From positions 186,001-250,000 of the forward strand of contig NZ_SMLM01000001.1 in NCBI RefSeq assembly GCF_004682015.1: DNA of 64,000 nucleotides. Reading direction: 5' to 3'. The notes under the pieces were generated by a model, which made no database searches, was not told the DNA's origin, and saw only the letters and a list, made by a program, of their open reading frames with translations. Positions 8,668-19,037 of the stretch are shown one piece after another. This DNA comes from Ramlibacter henchirensis (GTDB lineage: Bacteria > Pseudomonadota > Gammaproteobacteria > Burkholderiales > Burkholderiaceae_C). The first letter of the stretch is position 1. Every line of letters begins with the position of its first letter. The position numbers and the translations under genes are program-made.

Positions 8668-8695
8668 TTGCACAGCCGAGTTTTCCTGCTACAGT
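8668..8695 (+). promoter_or_regulatory. Candidate sigma-70 promoter of the dcw cluster
   Basis: TTGCAC at 8668-8673 and TACAGT at 8690-8695 are separated by 16 bases. This is the best promoter match before mraZ, and the MraZ boxes overlap its -10 end and the expected start site, as in other bacteria. Confidence 0.6.
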
Positions 8696-8718
8696 GGAAA
8701 AAAGTGCAATTAAGTGGT
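8694..8718 (+). promoter_or_regulatory. MraZ operator: three GTGNN boxes at 10-bp spacing
   Basis: GTGGA (8694-8698), GTGCA (8704-8708) and GTGGT (8714-8718) are each separated by five AT-rich bases. MraZ of other bacteria binds repeated TGGGN or GTGGG boxes spaced by five bases upstream of its own gene, so this is very likely the autoregulatory site of the cluster. Confidence 0.65.
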
Positions 8719-8773
8719 GAAAGCTGCCTTCGCAGCCCACGTCGCACCGGTTTCCACCAAAGCAGGCTCAGCC

Positions 8774-9202
8774 GTGTTCCAGGGCGCTTCGTCGGTCAGT
8801 CTCGATGCCAAGGGTCGGCTCTCCGTGCCGACCCGGCACCGCGACGTGCTGTCCGCGACTGCCGGCAACCAGCTGACGATCACGAAGCATCCGCATGGGT
8901 GCCTGATGATCTTCCCGCGACCCGAGTGGGAACAATTTCGCGCCCGTATCGCAGCGTTACCGATGGACGCGCAGTGGTGGAAGAGAATCTTCCTGGGCAA
9001 CGCGATGGACGTCGAGCTCGATGGCACCGGACGCGTTCTCGTCTCTCCTGAGCTGCGCGCCGCCGCCGGCATCGAGCGCGAAACCATGCTGCTGGGCATG
9101 GGCAACCACTTCGAACTTTGGGACAAGGCCACGTACGAGGCCAAGGAGGCCGAGGCAATGCGCGGCCAGATGCCCGACGTCTTCAAGGACTTCTCTTTCT
9201 GA
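8774..9202 (+). CDS. mraZ: Transcriptional regulator MraZ
   Basis: This 142-residue AbrB-fold protein opens with [18 protein letters not shown] and repeats the motif in its second half ([15 protein letters not shown]), giving the two DNA-contacting loops of the family. MraZ assembles into a ring and represses the dcw cluster through repeated boxes; candidate boxes lie at 8694-8718. The GTG at 8774 is chosen because family similarity begins there. An earlier in-frame GTG at 8714 lies inside the operator and would add twenty unrelated residues. Confidence 0.93.
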   Translation: MFQGASSVSLDAKGRLSVPTRHRDVLSATAGNQLTITKHPHGCLMIFPRPEWEQFRARIAALPMDAQWWKRIFLGNAMDVELDGTGRVLVSPELRAAAGIERETMLLGMGNHFELWDKATYEAKEAEAMRGQMPDVFKDFSF

Positions 9203-9211
9203 TCGCAGGCG

Positions 9212-10123
9212 GTGGACACCCAATGGCAACACACCACCGTCCTGTTGACCGAAGCGATCGAAGCGCTGATCACCAGGCCGGATGCAACCTACGTCGACGC
9301 CACGTTCGGCCGCGGCGGGCATTCGCGCCTGCTGCTCTCGAAGCTGGCGCCGCAGGGGCGCCTCATCGCCTTCGACAAGGACCCGGAAGCCGTGGCCGAA
9401 GCGTCACGCATCGCGGACCCGCGCTTTTCCATCCGGCACGAAGCCTTCACGTCGATCGCCGCGCTGCCGCCGGCGAGCGTCGCGGGCGTGCTGCTGGACC
9501 TGGGCGTGAGTTCGCCGCAGATCGACAACCCGGCGCGCGGTTTCTCGTTCCGCGCCGACGGGCCGCTGGACATGCGCATGGATCCCACGCGGGGGCAGAG
9601 CGTGGCGCAGTGGTTGGCAACGGCCGAGCAGGGCCAGATCGCGGAGGTGATTCGTGACTACGGCGAAGAACGGTTTGCTGTTCAGATTGCAAAGGCGCTT
9701 GTCGCTCGCCGACAGGAACGGGGCCCTGTTTCAACCACCGCCGAGCTGGCCCACCTCGTGGCTGGCGCGGTCAAAACCCGCGAGCCGGGCCAGGATCCTG
9801 CAACGCGCACATTTCAGGCTCTTCGGATTTTCATCAACGCCGAGCTTGAAGAGCTGCAGGAAGCGCTAGGGGCCGCCTTGGACATCCTGCAACCACAGGG
9901 ACGGCTCGTGGTGATCAGCTTCCATTCGCTGGAAGACCGCATCGTCAAGCAGTTCATCGCGAAGCATTCGCGCGAGGTGGTCGACCGCCGCGTGCCTTTC
10001 GCCGCGCCGCGTGCGATGAAGCTGCGCGCGCTGGATCGCATCAAGCCGTCGGCGCAAGAAGTGGCCGCGAATCCTCGCGCGCGCAGCGCGATCCTGCGGG
10101 TTGCCGAGAGGACGCAAGCGTGA
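9212..10123 (+). CDS. rsmH: 16S rRNA (cytosine1402-N4)-methyltransferase RsmH
   Basis: RsmH (MraW) methylates N4 of C1402 in the ribosomal decoding centre. The 303-residue protein has [13 protein letters not shown] at its start, the SAM motif [10 protein letters not shown], the [11 protein letters not shown] segment and [13 protein letters not shown] near the C-terminus, all family hallmarks. It begins with GTG 9 bases after mraZ and ends with a four-base overlap with ftsL. Confidence 0.95.
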   Translation: MDTQWQHTTVLLTEAIEALITRPDATYVDATFGRGGHSRLLLSKLAPQGRLIAFDKDPEAVAEASRIADPRFSIRHEAFTSIAALPPASVAGVLLDLGVSSPQIDNPARGFSFRADGPLDMRMDPTRGQSVAQWLATAEQGQIAEVIRDYGEERFAVQIAKALVARRQERGPVSTTAELAHLVAGAVKTREPGQDPATRTFQALRIFINAELEELQEALGAALDILQPQGRLVVISFHSLEDRIVKQFIAKHSREVVDRRVPFAAPRAMKLRALDRIKPSAQEVAANPRARSAILRVAERTQA

Positions 10124-10398
10124 CCCGCCTCAACCTCGTCCTCCTGCTCGCCGTCCTCCTCAGCGCCATGCACCTGGTGCAGGTGCAGTACGAGTCGCGC
10201 CGGCTCTACACGGAGATCGAGCGCGCGCAGGGCGACGCCCGGCGGCTGGAGATCGAGCACGAACGCCTGCAGGTGGAAAAGCGCGCCCAGGCCACGCCGC
10301 TGCGTGTCGAGCGCCTGGCCAAGGACCAGCTGCAGATGCGGCCGGCCACGCCGGCCATCACCCAGTACGTCTCGCCGGACGGGAGGGTGCAGCCATGA
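10120..10398 (+). CDS. ftsL: Cell division protein FtsL
   Basis: This 92-residue bitopic protein has a short N-terminus, one membrane segment (about residues 4-18) and a periplasmic coiled coil (about 24-58), as FtsL should. It forms the FtsQ-FtsL-FtsB complex that activates septal peptidoglycan synthesis by FtsW and FtsI. Assignment rests on size, topology and its place between rsmH and ftsI, since the family is poorly conserved. It overlaps both neighbours by four bases. Confidence 0.88.
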   Translation: MTRLNLVLLLAVLLSAMHLVQVQYESRRLYTEIERAQGDARRLEIEHERLQVEKRAQATPLRVERLAKDQLQMRPATPAITQYVSPDGRVQP

Positions 10399-12128
10399 CC
10401 CGGAGCGTGCTCTACACCTCCAGCCCGCTGCTGGCGAGCAAGACGCCGGTCTGGCGCAGCAAGTTCATCGTGGCCGGGCTCGCGCTCGGCTTCGCGGTGC
10501 TGGCCGGCCGCGCCGCGTGGGTGCAGGTGCTGGGCAACGACTTCTTCCGTCGCCAAGGTGAAGTGCGGTTCGCTCGCACCCTCGAACTGCCGGCAAATCG
10601 CGGCCGCATCCTGGATCGCAACGGCCTGCTGCTGGCCACCAGCGTGCCGACGCCCAGCATCTGGGCGATCCCCGAGGACATCGAGCGGGACAAGGTCAAG
10701 CTCGCGCAACTGGCGCGCCTGCTGGAGATGACGCCGGCCGAACTCGGGAAGAAGCTGGAAGACGAGGACAAGACGTTCGTCTGGCTCAAGCGCCAGGTCG
10801 AGGAATCCGTGGCGCAGCAGGTTTCGGCGCTCGGCCTCAAGGGCATCTACCAGCGCAAGGAATACAAGCGCCAGTACCCCGAGGGCGAGTCCGCCGCGCA
10901 CGTGGTCGGCTTCACCAACGTGGAGGACCGGGGACAGGAAGGGATGGAACTCGCGTTCCACGACGACCTGGCCGGCCGGCCCGGCTCGCGGCGCGTGATC
11001 AAGGACCGCCTCGGCCGCATCGTCGAGGACGTGGGCCAGCAGGTGCCGCCGGTGGACGGCCGCGACCTGCAGCTGTCGATCGACAGCAAGGTGCAGTTCT
11101 TCGCCTGGCAGAAGCTGCGCGACGCGGTGGCCGAGCACAAGGCCAAGGCGGGCAGCGTGGTGGTGCTGGACGTGCAGACCGGCGAGGTGCTGGCGCTGGC
11201 CAACTACCCGAGCTACTCGCCCGCCAGGCGCCAGAACCTCACCGGCGCCCAGCTTCGCAACCGCGCGCTCACCGACACCTTCGAGCCGGGCTCGACGATG
11301 AAGCCCTTCGTCGCGGCGCTGGCGCTGGAAAAAGGCCTGGTGCGCCCCGACACGCCGATCCAGACCGCGCCGGGCCGCATCTCCATCGGCGGATCCACGA
11401 TCACCGACGCGCACCCGCATGGCGTGCTCACCGTCAGCCAGGTGATCCAGAAGTCGAGCAACGTCGGCACGGTGAAGATGGCCATGCAGATGGCGCCGCG
11501 CGACATGTGGGAGCTGTACACGCAGGTCGGCTTCGGCCAGAAGCCGCAGGTGCCTTTCCCCGGTTCCGTGAGCGGCCGGCTGCGTCCCGCCAAGACGTGG
11601 AAGCCGATCGAGCAGGCGACCATGAGCTACGGCTACGGCCTGTCCGCCAGCCTGTTCCAGCTGGCGCGTGCCTACAGCGTGTTCGCTCGCGACGGCGAGC
11701 TGGTGCCCGTGACGATGCTCAAGGCGCAGGGCCCGGCCGCAGGTTTGCGCGTGCTCGACCCCGGCCACGCGCAGGCGGTGCGCAAGATGCTGCACATGGC
11801 CACCGGCCCCGGCGGCACGGCGCCCAAGGCGCAGGCCATGGGCTACTCGGTGGGCGGCAAGACCGGCACCGCGCACAAGCAGGAAGGCCGCGGCTACGCC
11901 GACAAGAAGTACCGCGGCTTCTTCGTCGGCATGGCGCCGATCGAGCAGCCTCGCATCGTGGTGGCCGTGATGATCGACGAGCCCAGCGGGGGCAAGTACT
12001 TCGGCGGCGACGTCGCCGCGCCGGTGTTCAGCGCCACCGTGCAGCAGACGCTGCGCATGCTGGGCGTGCAGCCCGACATGAACGTCAAGCCGCAGGTCGT
12101 GGTCGACGCCGTGGAGGAGTCGTTCTGA
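10395..12128 (+). CDS. ftsI: Septal peptidoglycan transpeptidase FtsI (PBP3)
   Basis: FtsI cross-links septal peptidoglycan with FtsW. The 577-residue protein has one N-terminal membrane segment (about 24-44), a pedestal domain beginning near NRGRILDRNG, and a transpeptidase domain. The catalytic motifs are STMK (Ser300), SSN (about 354) and KTG (about 489). The ATG at 10395 overlaps the ftsL stop as ATGA, which marks the start; the same frame is open further upstream but that part is a shadow of ftsL. Confidence 0.96.
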   Translation: MTRSVLYTSSPLLASKTPVWRSKFIVAGLALGFAVLAGRAAWVQVLGNDFFRRQGEVRFARTLELPANRGRILDRNGLLLATSVPTPSIWAIPEDIERDKVKLAQLARLLEMTPAELGKKLEDEDKTFVWLKRQVEESVAQQVSALGLKGIYQRKEYKRQYPEGESAAHVVGFTNVEDRGQEGMELAFHDDLAGRPGSRRVIKDRLGRIVEDVGQQVPPVDGRDLQLSIDSKVQFFAWQKLRDAVAEHKAKAGSVVVLDVQTGEVLALANYPSYSPARRQNLTGAQLRNRALTDTFEPGSTMKPFVAALALEKGLVRPDTPIQTAPGRISIGGSTITDAHPHGVLTVSQVIQKSSNVGTVKMAMQMAPRDMWELYTQVGFGQKPQVPFPGSVSGRLRPAKTWKPIEQATMSYGYGLSASLFQLARAYSVFARDGELVPVTMLKAQGPAAGLRVLDPGHAQAVRKMLHMATGPGGTAPKAQAMGYSVGGKTGTAHKQEGRGYADKKYRGFFVGMAPIEQPRIVVAVMIDEPSGGKYFGGDVAAPVFSATVQQTLRMLGVQPDMNVKPQVVVDAVEESF

Positions 12129-13603
12129 TGCAGCAGCTGCGCACGCCCGAGGAAGCCGCTCGCTGGCTGCGCGGCCGCGTGCGCGGCTCGCTCAGCTGCG
12201 ACAGCCGCCGCGTGCGCGCCGGCGACGGCTTCATAGCCTGGCCGGGCGCCGCGACCGACGGCCGCAAGCACGTGGGCTCCGCGCTCGCGAACGGCGCGGC
12301 CGCATGCCTGGTCGAGCACGAGGGCGTCGAAGCGTTCGCTTTCCGGGACGAGTCCGTCGCCACCTATGCGCAGCTGAAGGCGGCCACCGGCCCGATCGCC
12401 GCCGAGTATTTCAGCCATCCCAGCGGGCAACTGCAGGTGCTGGCCGTGACCGGCACCAACGGCAAGACGTCCACCGCGTGGTGGCTGGCGCAGGCGCTGT
12501 CGCAGCTCGAAGGCGATGCCTGGCCGTGCGCGGTGATCGGCACGCTGGGCACGGGCCGTCCGCCGCACCTCGAATCGAGCGGCCTCACCACGCCCGACCC
12601 GGTGCTGCTGCAGTCCGAGCTCCGCCGCTTCGCCGACCAGGGCCTGAAGGCCTGCGCGATCGAGGCCTCCTCCATCGGCCTGGTCGAGCGCCGTCTGGAC
12701 GGCACGCGCATCGCCGTGGCGGTGTTCACCAATTTCACGCAGGACCACCTGGACTACCACGGCACGATGGACTCGTACTGGGCGGCCAAGTCGGAGCTGT
12801 TCCGTTGGCCGGGCCTGCGCGCCGCGGTGGTGAACATCGAAGACCTCAAGGGCGCCGAACTGCTGGCCGACATGCAGGGCAGCGGCCTGGACCTGTGGTC
12901 CGTCTCCTGCGAGCGCGAGGCCCGCTTGCAAGCGGTCGACATCGGTTACGGCCCCCAGGGGCTGCGCTTCACCGTCGCGGAAGGCGAGGAGCGTCACGGC
13001 GTCACGACGGGCCTGATCGGCCAGTTCAATGTCGCCAACCTGCTGGGCGTGATCGCGACGATGCGCACCCTCGGCGTCTCCCTCGCGGACGCGGCGCGCG
13101 CCTGCTGTGGACTGATGCCGGTGCCGGGGCGCATGGAGTGCCTGCAGCACCCGGGCCAGCCCCTGGTGGCGGTGGACTACGCGCACACGCCGGACGCGCT
13201 GGACAAGGCGCTGCTGGCCCTGCGGCCGCTCGCCGAGCAGCGCCAGGGGCGCCTGTGGTGCGTGTTCGGCTGCGGCGGCGACCGCGATCCGACCAAGCGT
13301 CCGGTGATGGCGGCGGTCGCCGAGAAGAATGCCGACCGCGTCGTGGTCACCAGCGACAACCCGCGCAGCGAGAAACCCGAGGTCATCATCAGCCAGATCC
13401 TTCTCGGCCTCACGCACCACGCCAGCGTCGAAGTGCAGGCCGACCGCGCGCAGGCCATCGCCGAGACGGTGGCCGCTGCCGCACCCCAGGACGTGGTCCT
13501 GCTCGCCGGCAAGGGCCACGAGACGTACCAGGAGGTCGCGGGCGTCAAGCACCCGTTCGACGACCGCGTGCATGCGCGCAAGGCGCTGGAGGCGAGGGCA
13601 TGA
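12128..13603 (+). CDS. murE: UDP-MurNAc-tripeptide synthetase MurE (meso-DAP adding)
   Basis: MurE adds the third stem-peptide residue in the cytoplasm. The 491-residue protein has the ATP-binding motif GTNGKTS (about 112-118), the YHGTMDSYW central segment and the DNPRSEKP motif (about 415) that marks meso-diaminopimelate specificity. The start is the ATG at 12128, which shares one base with the ftsI stop (TGATG). It overlaps murF by four bases. Confidence 0.95.
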   Translation: MQQLRTPEEAARWLRGRVRGSLSCDSRRVRAGDGFIAWPGAATDGRKHVGSALANGAAACLVEHEGVEAFAFRDESVATYAQLKAATGPIAAEYFSHPSGQLQVLAVTGTNGKTSTAWWLAQALSQLEGDAWPCAVIGTLGTGRPPHLESSGLTTPDPVLLQSELRRFADQGLKACAIEASSIGLVERRLDGTRIAVAVFTNFTQDHLDYHGTMDSYWAAKSELFRWPGLRAAVVNIEDLKGAELLADMQGSGLDLWSVSCEREARLQAVDIGYGPQGLRFTVAEGEERHGVTTGLIGQFNVANLLGVIATMRTLGVSLADAARACCGLMPVPGRMECLQHPGQPLVAVDYAHTPDALDKALLALRPLAEQRQGRLWCVFGCGGDRDPTKRPVMAAVAEKNADRVVVTSDNPRSEKPEVIISQILLGLTHHASVEVQADRAQAIAETVAAAAPQDVVLLAGKGHETYQEVAGVKHPFDDRVHARKALEARA

Positions 13604-14988
13604 GCATGACGACCCTGTCCCAAGTGGCCCAATGGACCGGCGGCCGCCTGATCGGTGACGGCGACGTGCAGTTCGAGCGGGTGCACTCCGACAGCCGCAC
13701 CCTGCAGCCCGGCGACCTGTTCGTCGCCATCCGGGGCGAGCGTTTCGACGCCAACGACTTCCTCTCCGAGGCGCGCGCCCAGGGCGCCGTGGCCGCCATC
13801 GCGCAGCCCGGCCGACTGCCGGGCGGGCTGCCGGGCGTCGAGGTCGACGACAGCAAGGCGGCGCTCGGCAAGCTCGCGCGCGCATGGCGCCAGCAGTTCC
13901 GGCTGCCGCTCGTGGCCGTCACGGGCAGCAACGGCAAGACGACCGTCACGCAGATGGTCGCCTCCATCCTGCGCGCCTGGCAGCCGCAGAACCACCTGGC
14001 CACGCAGGGCAACTTCAACAACGACATCGGCCTTCCGCTCACGCTGCTGCGCCTGCGCGCGGAGCACCGCGTCGCGGTGGTGGAGCTCGGGATGAACCAC
14101 CCGGGCGAGATCGCGTACCTGGCCGATGTCGCGCAACCGACCGTCGCGCTGGTCAACAACGCCCAGCGCGAGCACCAGGAGTTCATGGCCACGGTGGAAG
14201 CCGTGGCGCGCGAGAACGCCGCGGTGTTCGATTCGCTCGATCGCACCGGCACCGCCGTGTTCCCGGCGAGCGACGAGTACAGCGCGCTGTGGACACGACT
14301 CGCAGGCGGCCGCGCCTGCCTCACTTTCGGCGACGCGGGCAGCGGCGCCGACCTCGTTCTGGCCGGGTCTGAATGGCTTGAGGGCCGGTGGACGGTACGG
14401 GCAAAGACGCCCGCCGGCCCGCTGGACTTCCGACTCCATATCGCCGGCCGCCATAACGTGCGCAATGCGCTGGCAGCGGCCGCGTGCGCCCTGGCCGCGG
14501 GCGTTCCGCTGCCTTCCATCCAGGCCGGCCTGGCTGCCTTCGAGCCGGTGAAGGGCCGCTCGCGCGCGCAGGCCGTCCAGGTGGGGAGCCGCACGCTCAC
14601 GCTGGTGGACGACACCTACAACGCCAATCCCGATTCGGTGCGCGCCGCGATCGACGTGCTGGCCGAACTGCCCGGGCCGCGCCTGCTGGTGCTGGGCGAC
14701 ATGGGCGAGGTCGGCGACCAGGGGCCGCAGTTCCATACCGAGGTGGGCCGCTACGCGCGCGAACGCGGCATCGAGCGGCTCTACACGCTGGGCGAGCAAT
14801 CGACTGCGATGAGCGGCAAGCACTTCGACGACATCGGCGCCCTCAATGCTGCCGTGATCGAAGCGCTGCCGGCCAGCGCCAGCGTGCTGGTCAAGGGCTC
14901 GCGCTTCATGAAGATGGAGCGGGTGGTCGAGGCCATCCAGCAGCAGGCACAACAACGACAACGAGGAGACAACGGCGATGCTGCTTAG
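13600..14988 (+). CDS. murF: UDP-MurNAc-pentapeptide synthetase MurF
   Basis: MurF ligates D-Ala-D-Ala to UDP-MurNAc-tripeptide. The 462-residue protein carries the ligase P-loop GSNGKTT (about 109-115), the [10 protein letters not shown] motif and [10 protein letters not shown] (about 338-347), both typical of MurF. The ATG at 13600 overlaps the murE stop; an ATG two codons later is possible. The 3' end overlaps mraY by 11 bases. Confidence 0.95.
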   Translation: MSMTTLSQVAQWTGGRLIGDGDVQFERVHSDSRTLQPGDLFVAIRGERFDANDFLSEARAQGAVAAIAQPGRLPGGLPGVEVDDSKAALGKLARAWRQQFRLPLVAVTGSNGKTTVTQMVASILRAWQPQNHLATQGNFNNDIGLPLTLLRLRAEHRVAVVELGMNHPGEIAYLADVAQPTVALVNNAQREHQEFMATVEAVARENAAVFDSLDRTGTAVFPASDEYSALWTRLAGGRACLTFGDAGSGADLVLAGSEWLEGRWTVRAKTPAGPLDFRLHIAGRHNVRNALAAAACALAAGVPLPSIQAGLAAFEPVKGRSRAQAVQVGSRTLTLVDDTYNANPDSVRAAIDVLAELPGPRLLVLGDMGEVGDQGPQFHTEVGRYARERGIERLYTLGEQSTAMSGKHFDDIGALNAAVIEALPASASVLVKGSRFMKMERVVEAIQQQAQQRQRGDNGDAA

Positions 14989-16156
14989 CCTGGCCGTGTG
15001 GCTGCAGGGGCTCAGTCCGGAGTTCGGCTTCCTGCGCGTGTTCCAGTACATCACCTTCCGCGCCGTGATGGCGGCCATGACGGCGCTGCTGATCGGCCTC
15101 GTCGCCGGCCCGTGGGTGATCCGCCGCCTGACCGAGCTGAAGATCGGCCAGCCGGTGCGCGACTACGCGATGCAGACGCACCTGTCCAAGAAGGGCACGC
15201 CCACCATGGGCGGCGTGCTGGTGCTGATGTCGATCGCGATCGCCACGCTCCTGTGGTTCGACCTGTCGAACCGGTTCGTCTGGATCGTGCTGGTGGTCAC
15301 GCTGGGCTTCGGGATGATCGGCTGGGCCGACGACTGGCGAAAGGTGGTCAACAAGGACCCGGAAGGCATGCGCTCGCGAGAGAAGTACTTCTGGCAGTCG
15401 GTCATCGGCCTGATCGCCGCGCTGTACCTGGTGTTCAGCATCTCGGAGAGCAACAACGTCCGCGTGGTGGAACTGTTCTTCCAGTGGGTGCGCTCCGGCT
15501 TCGACGTGAACCTGCCCCCCAAGGCCGGCCTGCTGGTGCCCTTCTTCAAGGAAGTGAGCTATCCGCTGGGCGTGTTCGGCTTCGTGTTCCTCACCTACGT
15601 GGTGATCGTGGGGTCCAGCAACGCGGTCAACCTCACCGACGGCCTCGACGGGCTGGCCATCATGCCGGTGGTGATGGTGGGTTCCGCGCTGGGCGTCTTC
15701 GCCTACGTCACGGGCAGCGCAATGTATTCGCGCTACCTGTTCTTCCCGCACATCCCCGGCTCCGGCGAGCTGCTGATCTTCTGCGCCGCGATGGCGGGCG
15801 CCGGTCTGGCGTTCCTGTGGTTCAACACCCATCCCGCGCAGGTGTTCATGGGCGACGTCGGCGCGCTGGCGCTCGGCGGCGCGCTGGGCACGATCGCCGT
15901 GATCGTGCGGCAGGAGATCGTGCTGGCCATCATGGGCGGCGTGTTCGTGGTCGAGGCCCTGTCGGTGATGGCGCAGGTCGCGTACTTCAAGTACACGCGC
16001 AGGCGCTTCGGCGAGGGCCGGCGCATCCTGAAGATGGCGCCGCTGCACCACCACTTCGAGAAGAGCGGCTGGACCGAGACCCAGGTCGTGGTGCGCTTCT
16101 GGATCATCACCATGCTGCTGTGCCTGGCGGGCCTGACGACGCTGAAGCTGAGGTGA
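14978..16156 (+). CDS. mraY: Phospho-MurNAc-pentapeptide transferase MraY
   Basis: MraY transfers phospho-MurNAc-pentapeptide to undecaprenyl phosphate, making lipid I at the inner membrane. The 392-residue protein has about ten membrane segments. Cytoplasmic motifs include KKGTPTMGG, the DDWRK aspartates, [10 protein letters not shown] and the [14 protein letters not shown] (HHH) loop. The start lies inside the end of murF, as is usual for this tightly packed cluster. Confidence 0.96.
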   Translation: MLLSLAVWLQGLSPEFGFLRVFQYITFRAVMAAMTALLIGLVAGPWVIRRLTELKIGQPVRDYAMQTHLSKKGTPTMGGVLVLMSIAIATLLWFDLSNRFVWIVLVVTLGFGMIGWADDWRKVVNKDPEGMRSREKYFWQSVIGLIAALYLVFSISESNNVRVVELFFQWVRSGFDVNLPPKAGLLVPFFKEVSYPLGVFGFVFLTYVVIVGSSNAVNLTDGLDGLAIMPVVMVGSALGVFAYVTGSAMYSRYLFFPHIPGSGELLIFCAAMAGAGLAFLWFNTHPAQVFMGDVGALALGGALGTIAVIVRQEIVLAIMGGVFVVEALSVMAQVAYFKYTRRRFGEGRRILKMAPLHHHFEKSGWTETQVVVRFWIITMLLCLAGLTTLKLR

Positions 16157-17820
16157 TCGTGGCGACCGGATACGACGACCTCCAACCCCCCGACGAGCCG
16201 AACGGCGCGCCGTCGGCGGACGAGCCGATGGAGGATTTCGCGCCCGTGCAAGGTTCGGGCGAGCAGGAGCCTGTCGTGCCTCAGGCCGGGCCGCCCGCGG
16301 CCCCGCAGCCCTTTCCGGCGTTTCCGGACTCGGTGTTGGTGCTGGGCCTCGGCGAGTCGGGCCTGGCGATGGCCCGCTGGTGCGCGCGCGAGGGCGCGCA
16401 GGTCACGGTGGCCGACACGCGCGAGCAGCCGCCGGGGCTGGAGGCGCTGCGCCAGGAATTTCCCGAAGCCCGGTTCGTGTCCGGCGCCTTTTCCGAATCG
16501 CTGCTCGACGGCGTCGAGGCCGTGTACCGCAGCCCCGGCCTTTCGCCCGCGCAGGTGGAGCCGCTGGCCGGCGCCCTCGCCGCGCGCGGCATGGCGATGT
16601 CCGGCGAGCTGACGCTCTTCATGCGCGGCCTCGCCAGGCTGCGCCACGAGCAAGGCTATGCGCCCGCGGTGCTGGCCGTCACCGGCACCAACGGCAAGAC
16701 GACCGTGACCTCGCTCACCGGGCAACTGGTCGAGCGCTCCGGCCGCACGGTGGCCGTCGCCGGCAACATCGGCCCGACATTGCTCGACACGCTCGCCGCG
16801 AAGACGCAGGCGCAGTCGCTGTCGCAGGCCTGGGTGCTGGAGCTCTCCAGCTTCCAGCTCGAAGGCGTCGAAGGCTTCGAACCCACGGCCGCCGCGGTGC
16901 TCAACGTCACCCAGGACCACCTGGACTGGCACGGCAGCATGGACGCGTATGGCGCCGCCAAGGCGCGCATCTTCGGCGCGCGATCGCTGATGGTGCTCAA
17001 CCGCGAAGATCCGCTGGTGATGCGCATGCTGCCCGCGCCCGTGCGGCTCAAGGGCGGGCGGATGGAACAGCGCGACCACGTCACGTTCGGCGCCGACATG
17101 CCGCAGCGCCCGGGCGACTTCGGCATCGAGGTGGTCAACGGCATGGCGTGGCTGGTGCGCGCGCTGGAAGCGGACGAGACGCAGAAGAAGCGCCGCGGCG
17201 AGCAAGAGGAACTGCACATCCAGCGCCTGATGCCCGCCGACGCGCTGCGCATCCGCGGCCGCCACAACGCAGTGAACGCGCTCGCGGCGCTGGCCCTGGC
17301 CACGGCCGCCGGCGCTCAGCTCGCGCCCATGCTCTACGGCCTGCGGGAATACCGGGGCGAGCCGCACCGGGTCGAATCGGTCGGCGTGCTGAACGATGTC
17401 GAGTACTTCGACGACAGCAAGGGCACCAACGTCGGCGCCACGGTGGCCGCGTTGTCGGGCCTCGGCGCGGACCGCAAGCTGGTCGTGATCCTCGGCGGCG
17501 ACGGCAAGGGCCAGGACTTCTCGCCCCTGGCCGAGCCCGTGGCGCGCTTCGCCCGCGCCGCGGTGTTGATCGGGCGCGATGGCCCGCGCATCCGCGCGGC
17601 GCTGGAAAACACCGGCGTGCCGCTGCTGGACGCCGGCTCGATGGAAGACGCTGTGCGCCTGTGCGCCGAGCGCGCCCATGCCGGCGACGCGGTGCTGATG
17701 TCGCCCGCCTGCGCCAGCTTCGACATGTTCCGCAACTACCCGCACCGGGCCGAGGTGTTCCGCGCCGCCGTGCAGGCGCTGGCCGACGAAGCCGGCGTGC
17801 AGCTGGGAGGTGAGGCATGA
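16153..17820 (+). CDS. murD: UDP-MurNAc-L-alanine:D-glutamate ligase MurD
   Basis: MurD adds D-glutamate to UDP-MurNAc-L-Ala. The P-loop GTNGKTT (about 178-184) and the ELSSFQLEG and [11 protein letters not shown] segments identify it. At 555 residues it is longer than the usual 440-500. About 55 residues of acidic, Pro-rich sequence precede the Rossmann start ([16 protein letters not shown]), and a charged insertion ([16 protein letters not shown]) lies near residue 340. The GTG at 16153 overlaps the mraY stop as GTGA and is preferred. GTG 16159 and ATG 16228 (with GGCGGA upstream) are possible and would remove part of the extension. Confidence 0.9.
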   Translation: MIVATGYDDLQPPDEPNGAPSADEPMEDFAPVQGSGEQEPVVPQAGPPAAPQPFPAFPDSVLVLGLGESGLAMARWCAREGAQVTVADTREQPPGLEALRQEFPEARFVSGAFSESLLDGVEAVYRSPGLSPAQVEPLAGALAARGMAMSGELTLFMRGLARLRHEQGYAPAVLAVTGTNGKTTVTSLTGQLVERSGRTVAVAGNIGPTLLDTLAAKTQAQSLSQAWVLELSSFQLEGVEGFEPTAAAVLNVTQDHLDWHGSMDAYGAAKARIFGARSLMVLNREDPLVMRMLPAPVRLKGGRMEQRDHVTFGADMPQRPGDFGIEVVNGMAWLVRALEADETQKKRRGEQEELHIQRLMPADALRIRGRHNAVNALAALALATAAGAQLAPMLYGLREYRGEPHRVESVGVLNDVEYFDDSKGTNVGATVAALSGLGADRKLVVILGGDGKGQDFSPLAEPVARFARAAVLIGRDGPRIRAALENTGVPLLDAGSMEDAVRLCAERAHAGDAVLMSPACASFDMFRNYPHRAEVFRAAVQALADEAGVQLGGEA

Positions 17821-19037
17821 ACGCGCTGGTGTCGCGCGTGGGCGGCTGGTTCGGCGGCGGTAGCCGCGAAAGGTATCCGGGCCGTGCGGCGCCATCGCGC
17901 GTGCAGGCCTTCGACCAGCCGCTGTTCTGGGTCACGGTGGCCCTCCTCGCGTTCGGGCTGGTGATGGTGTATTCGGCCTCGATCGCGCTGCCGGACAACC
18001 CGAAGTTCGCGCGCTACGCGCACACGCATTTCCTCGTGCGCCACCTGCTGTCGCTGGTTCTGGGTTTCGTCATCGCGCTGATCGCGTTCCAGGTGCCGGT
18101 GGGCACGTGGGAGAAGGCGGCCCCGTGGCTGTTCGTCGCCTCCCTCGCCCTGCTGATCGTGGTGCTCATCCCGCACGTCGGCAAGGGCGTGAACGGCGCG
18201 CGCCGCTGGATCAGCCTGGGTGCGATGAGTTTCCAGCCCTCGGAGCTGGCCAAGTTCGCCGTGCTGCTGTACGCCGCCGACTACATGGTCCGCAAGATGG
18301 ACGTGAAGGAGCGGTTCTTCCGCGCGGTGCTGCCGATGGCCGGCGCGGTCGCGGTTGTCGGCGTGCTGCTGCTGGCCGAACCCGACATGGGCGCCTTCAT
18401 GGTGATCGCCGTCATCGCCATGGGCATCCTGTTCCTGGGCGGCGTCAACGCCCGCATGTTCTTCCTGATCGCGGCCGTGATCGTGGTGGCGTTCGTGCTC
18501 ATGATCGCGCTGTCGGAGTGGCGCCGCGAGCGCATCTTCGCGTACCTCGACCCGTTCAGCGAAGCGCACGCGCTCGGCAAGGGCTACCAGCTGTCACATT
18601 CGCTGATCGCCATCGGCCGCGGCGAGATCTTCGGTGTGGGCCTCGGCGGCAGCGTGGAGAAGCTGCACTGGCTGCCCGAGGCCCACACCGATTTCCTGCT
18701 GGCCGTGATCGGGGAGGAGTTCGGCCTCGTCGGCGTGCTGGCCGTCATCCTCTGCTTCCTCTGGATGACGCGCCGCATCATGCATATCGGACGGCAGGCC
18801 GTGGCGCTGGACCGCGTGTTCGCCGGGCTGGTGGCGCAGGGCATCGGCCTGTGGATCGGGTTCCAGGCCTTCATCAACATGGGCGTGAACCTCGGCGCGC
18901 TGCCGACCAAGGGCCTGACGCTGCCGCTCATGAGCTATGGCGGTTCCGCGATCCTGATGAACCTGGTCGCGATCGCGGTCGTCCTGCGCATCGACTACGA
19001 GAACCGCGTCCTCATGCGGGGAGGGCGCTCCAGATGA
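17817..19037 (+). CDS. ftsW: Septal peptidoglycan polymerase FtsW (SEDS)
   Basis: FtsW is the SEDS-family glycosyltransferase that polymerises lipid II at the septum with FtsI. The 406-residue protein has about ten membrane segments from residue 38. It shows the family features [16 protein letters not shown], the AEPDMGAF acidic motif and [16 protein letters not shown] at the C-terminal end. A basic 35-residue cytoplasmic N-terminus precedes the first helix. It overlaps murD and murG by four bases each. A second SEDS gene, rodA, lies at 35633. Confidence 0.95.
   Translation: MNALVSRVGGWFGGGSRERYPGRAAPSRVQAFDQPLFWVTVALLAFGLVMVYSASIALPDNPKFARYAHTHFLVRHLLSLVLGFVIALIAFQVPVGTWEKAAPWLFVASLALLIVVLIPHVGKGVNGARRWISLGAMSFQPSELAKFAVLLYAADYMVRKMDVKERFFRAVLPMAGAVAVVGVLLLAEPDMGAFMVIAVIAMGILFLGGVNARMFFLIAAVIVVAFVLMIALSEWRRERIFAYLDPFSEAHALGKGYQLSHSLIAIGRGEIFGVGLGGSVEKLHWLPEAHTDFLLAVIGEEFGLVGVLAVILCFLWMTRRIMHIGRQAVALDRVFAGLVAQGIGLWIGFQAFINMGVNLGALPTKGLTLPLMSYGGSAILMNLVAIAVVLRIDYENRVLMRGGRSR

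Noticed and set aside
14998..16150. Upstream extension of the murD frame by some 385 codons through mraY
   Set aside because: The extension is out of frame with mraY and has Arg/Gly-rich shadow composition; murD similarity begins after 16300.
15733..17895. Long minus-strand frame across mraY and murD
   Set aside because: It is an antisense shadow with repetitive Gln/His/Arg-rich translation.
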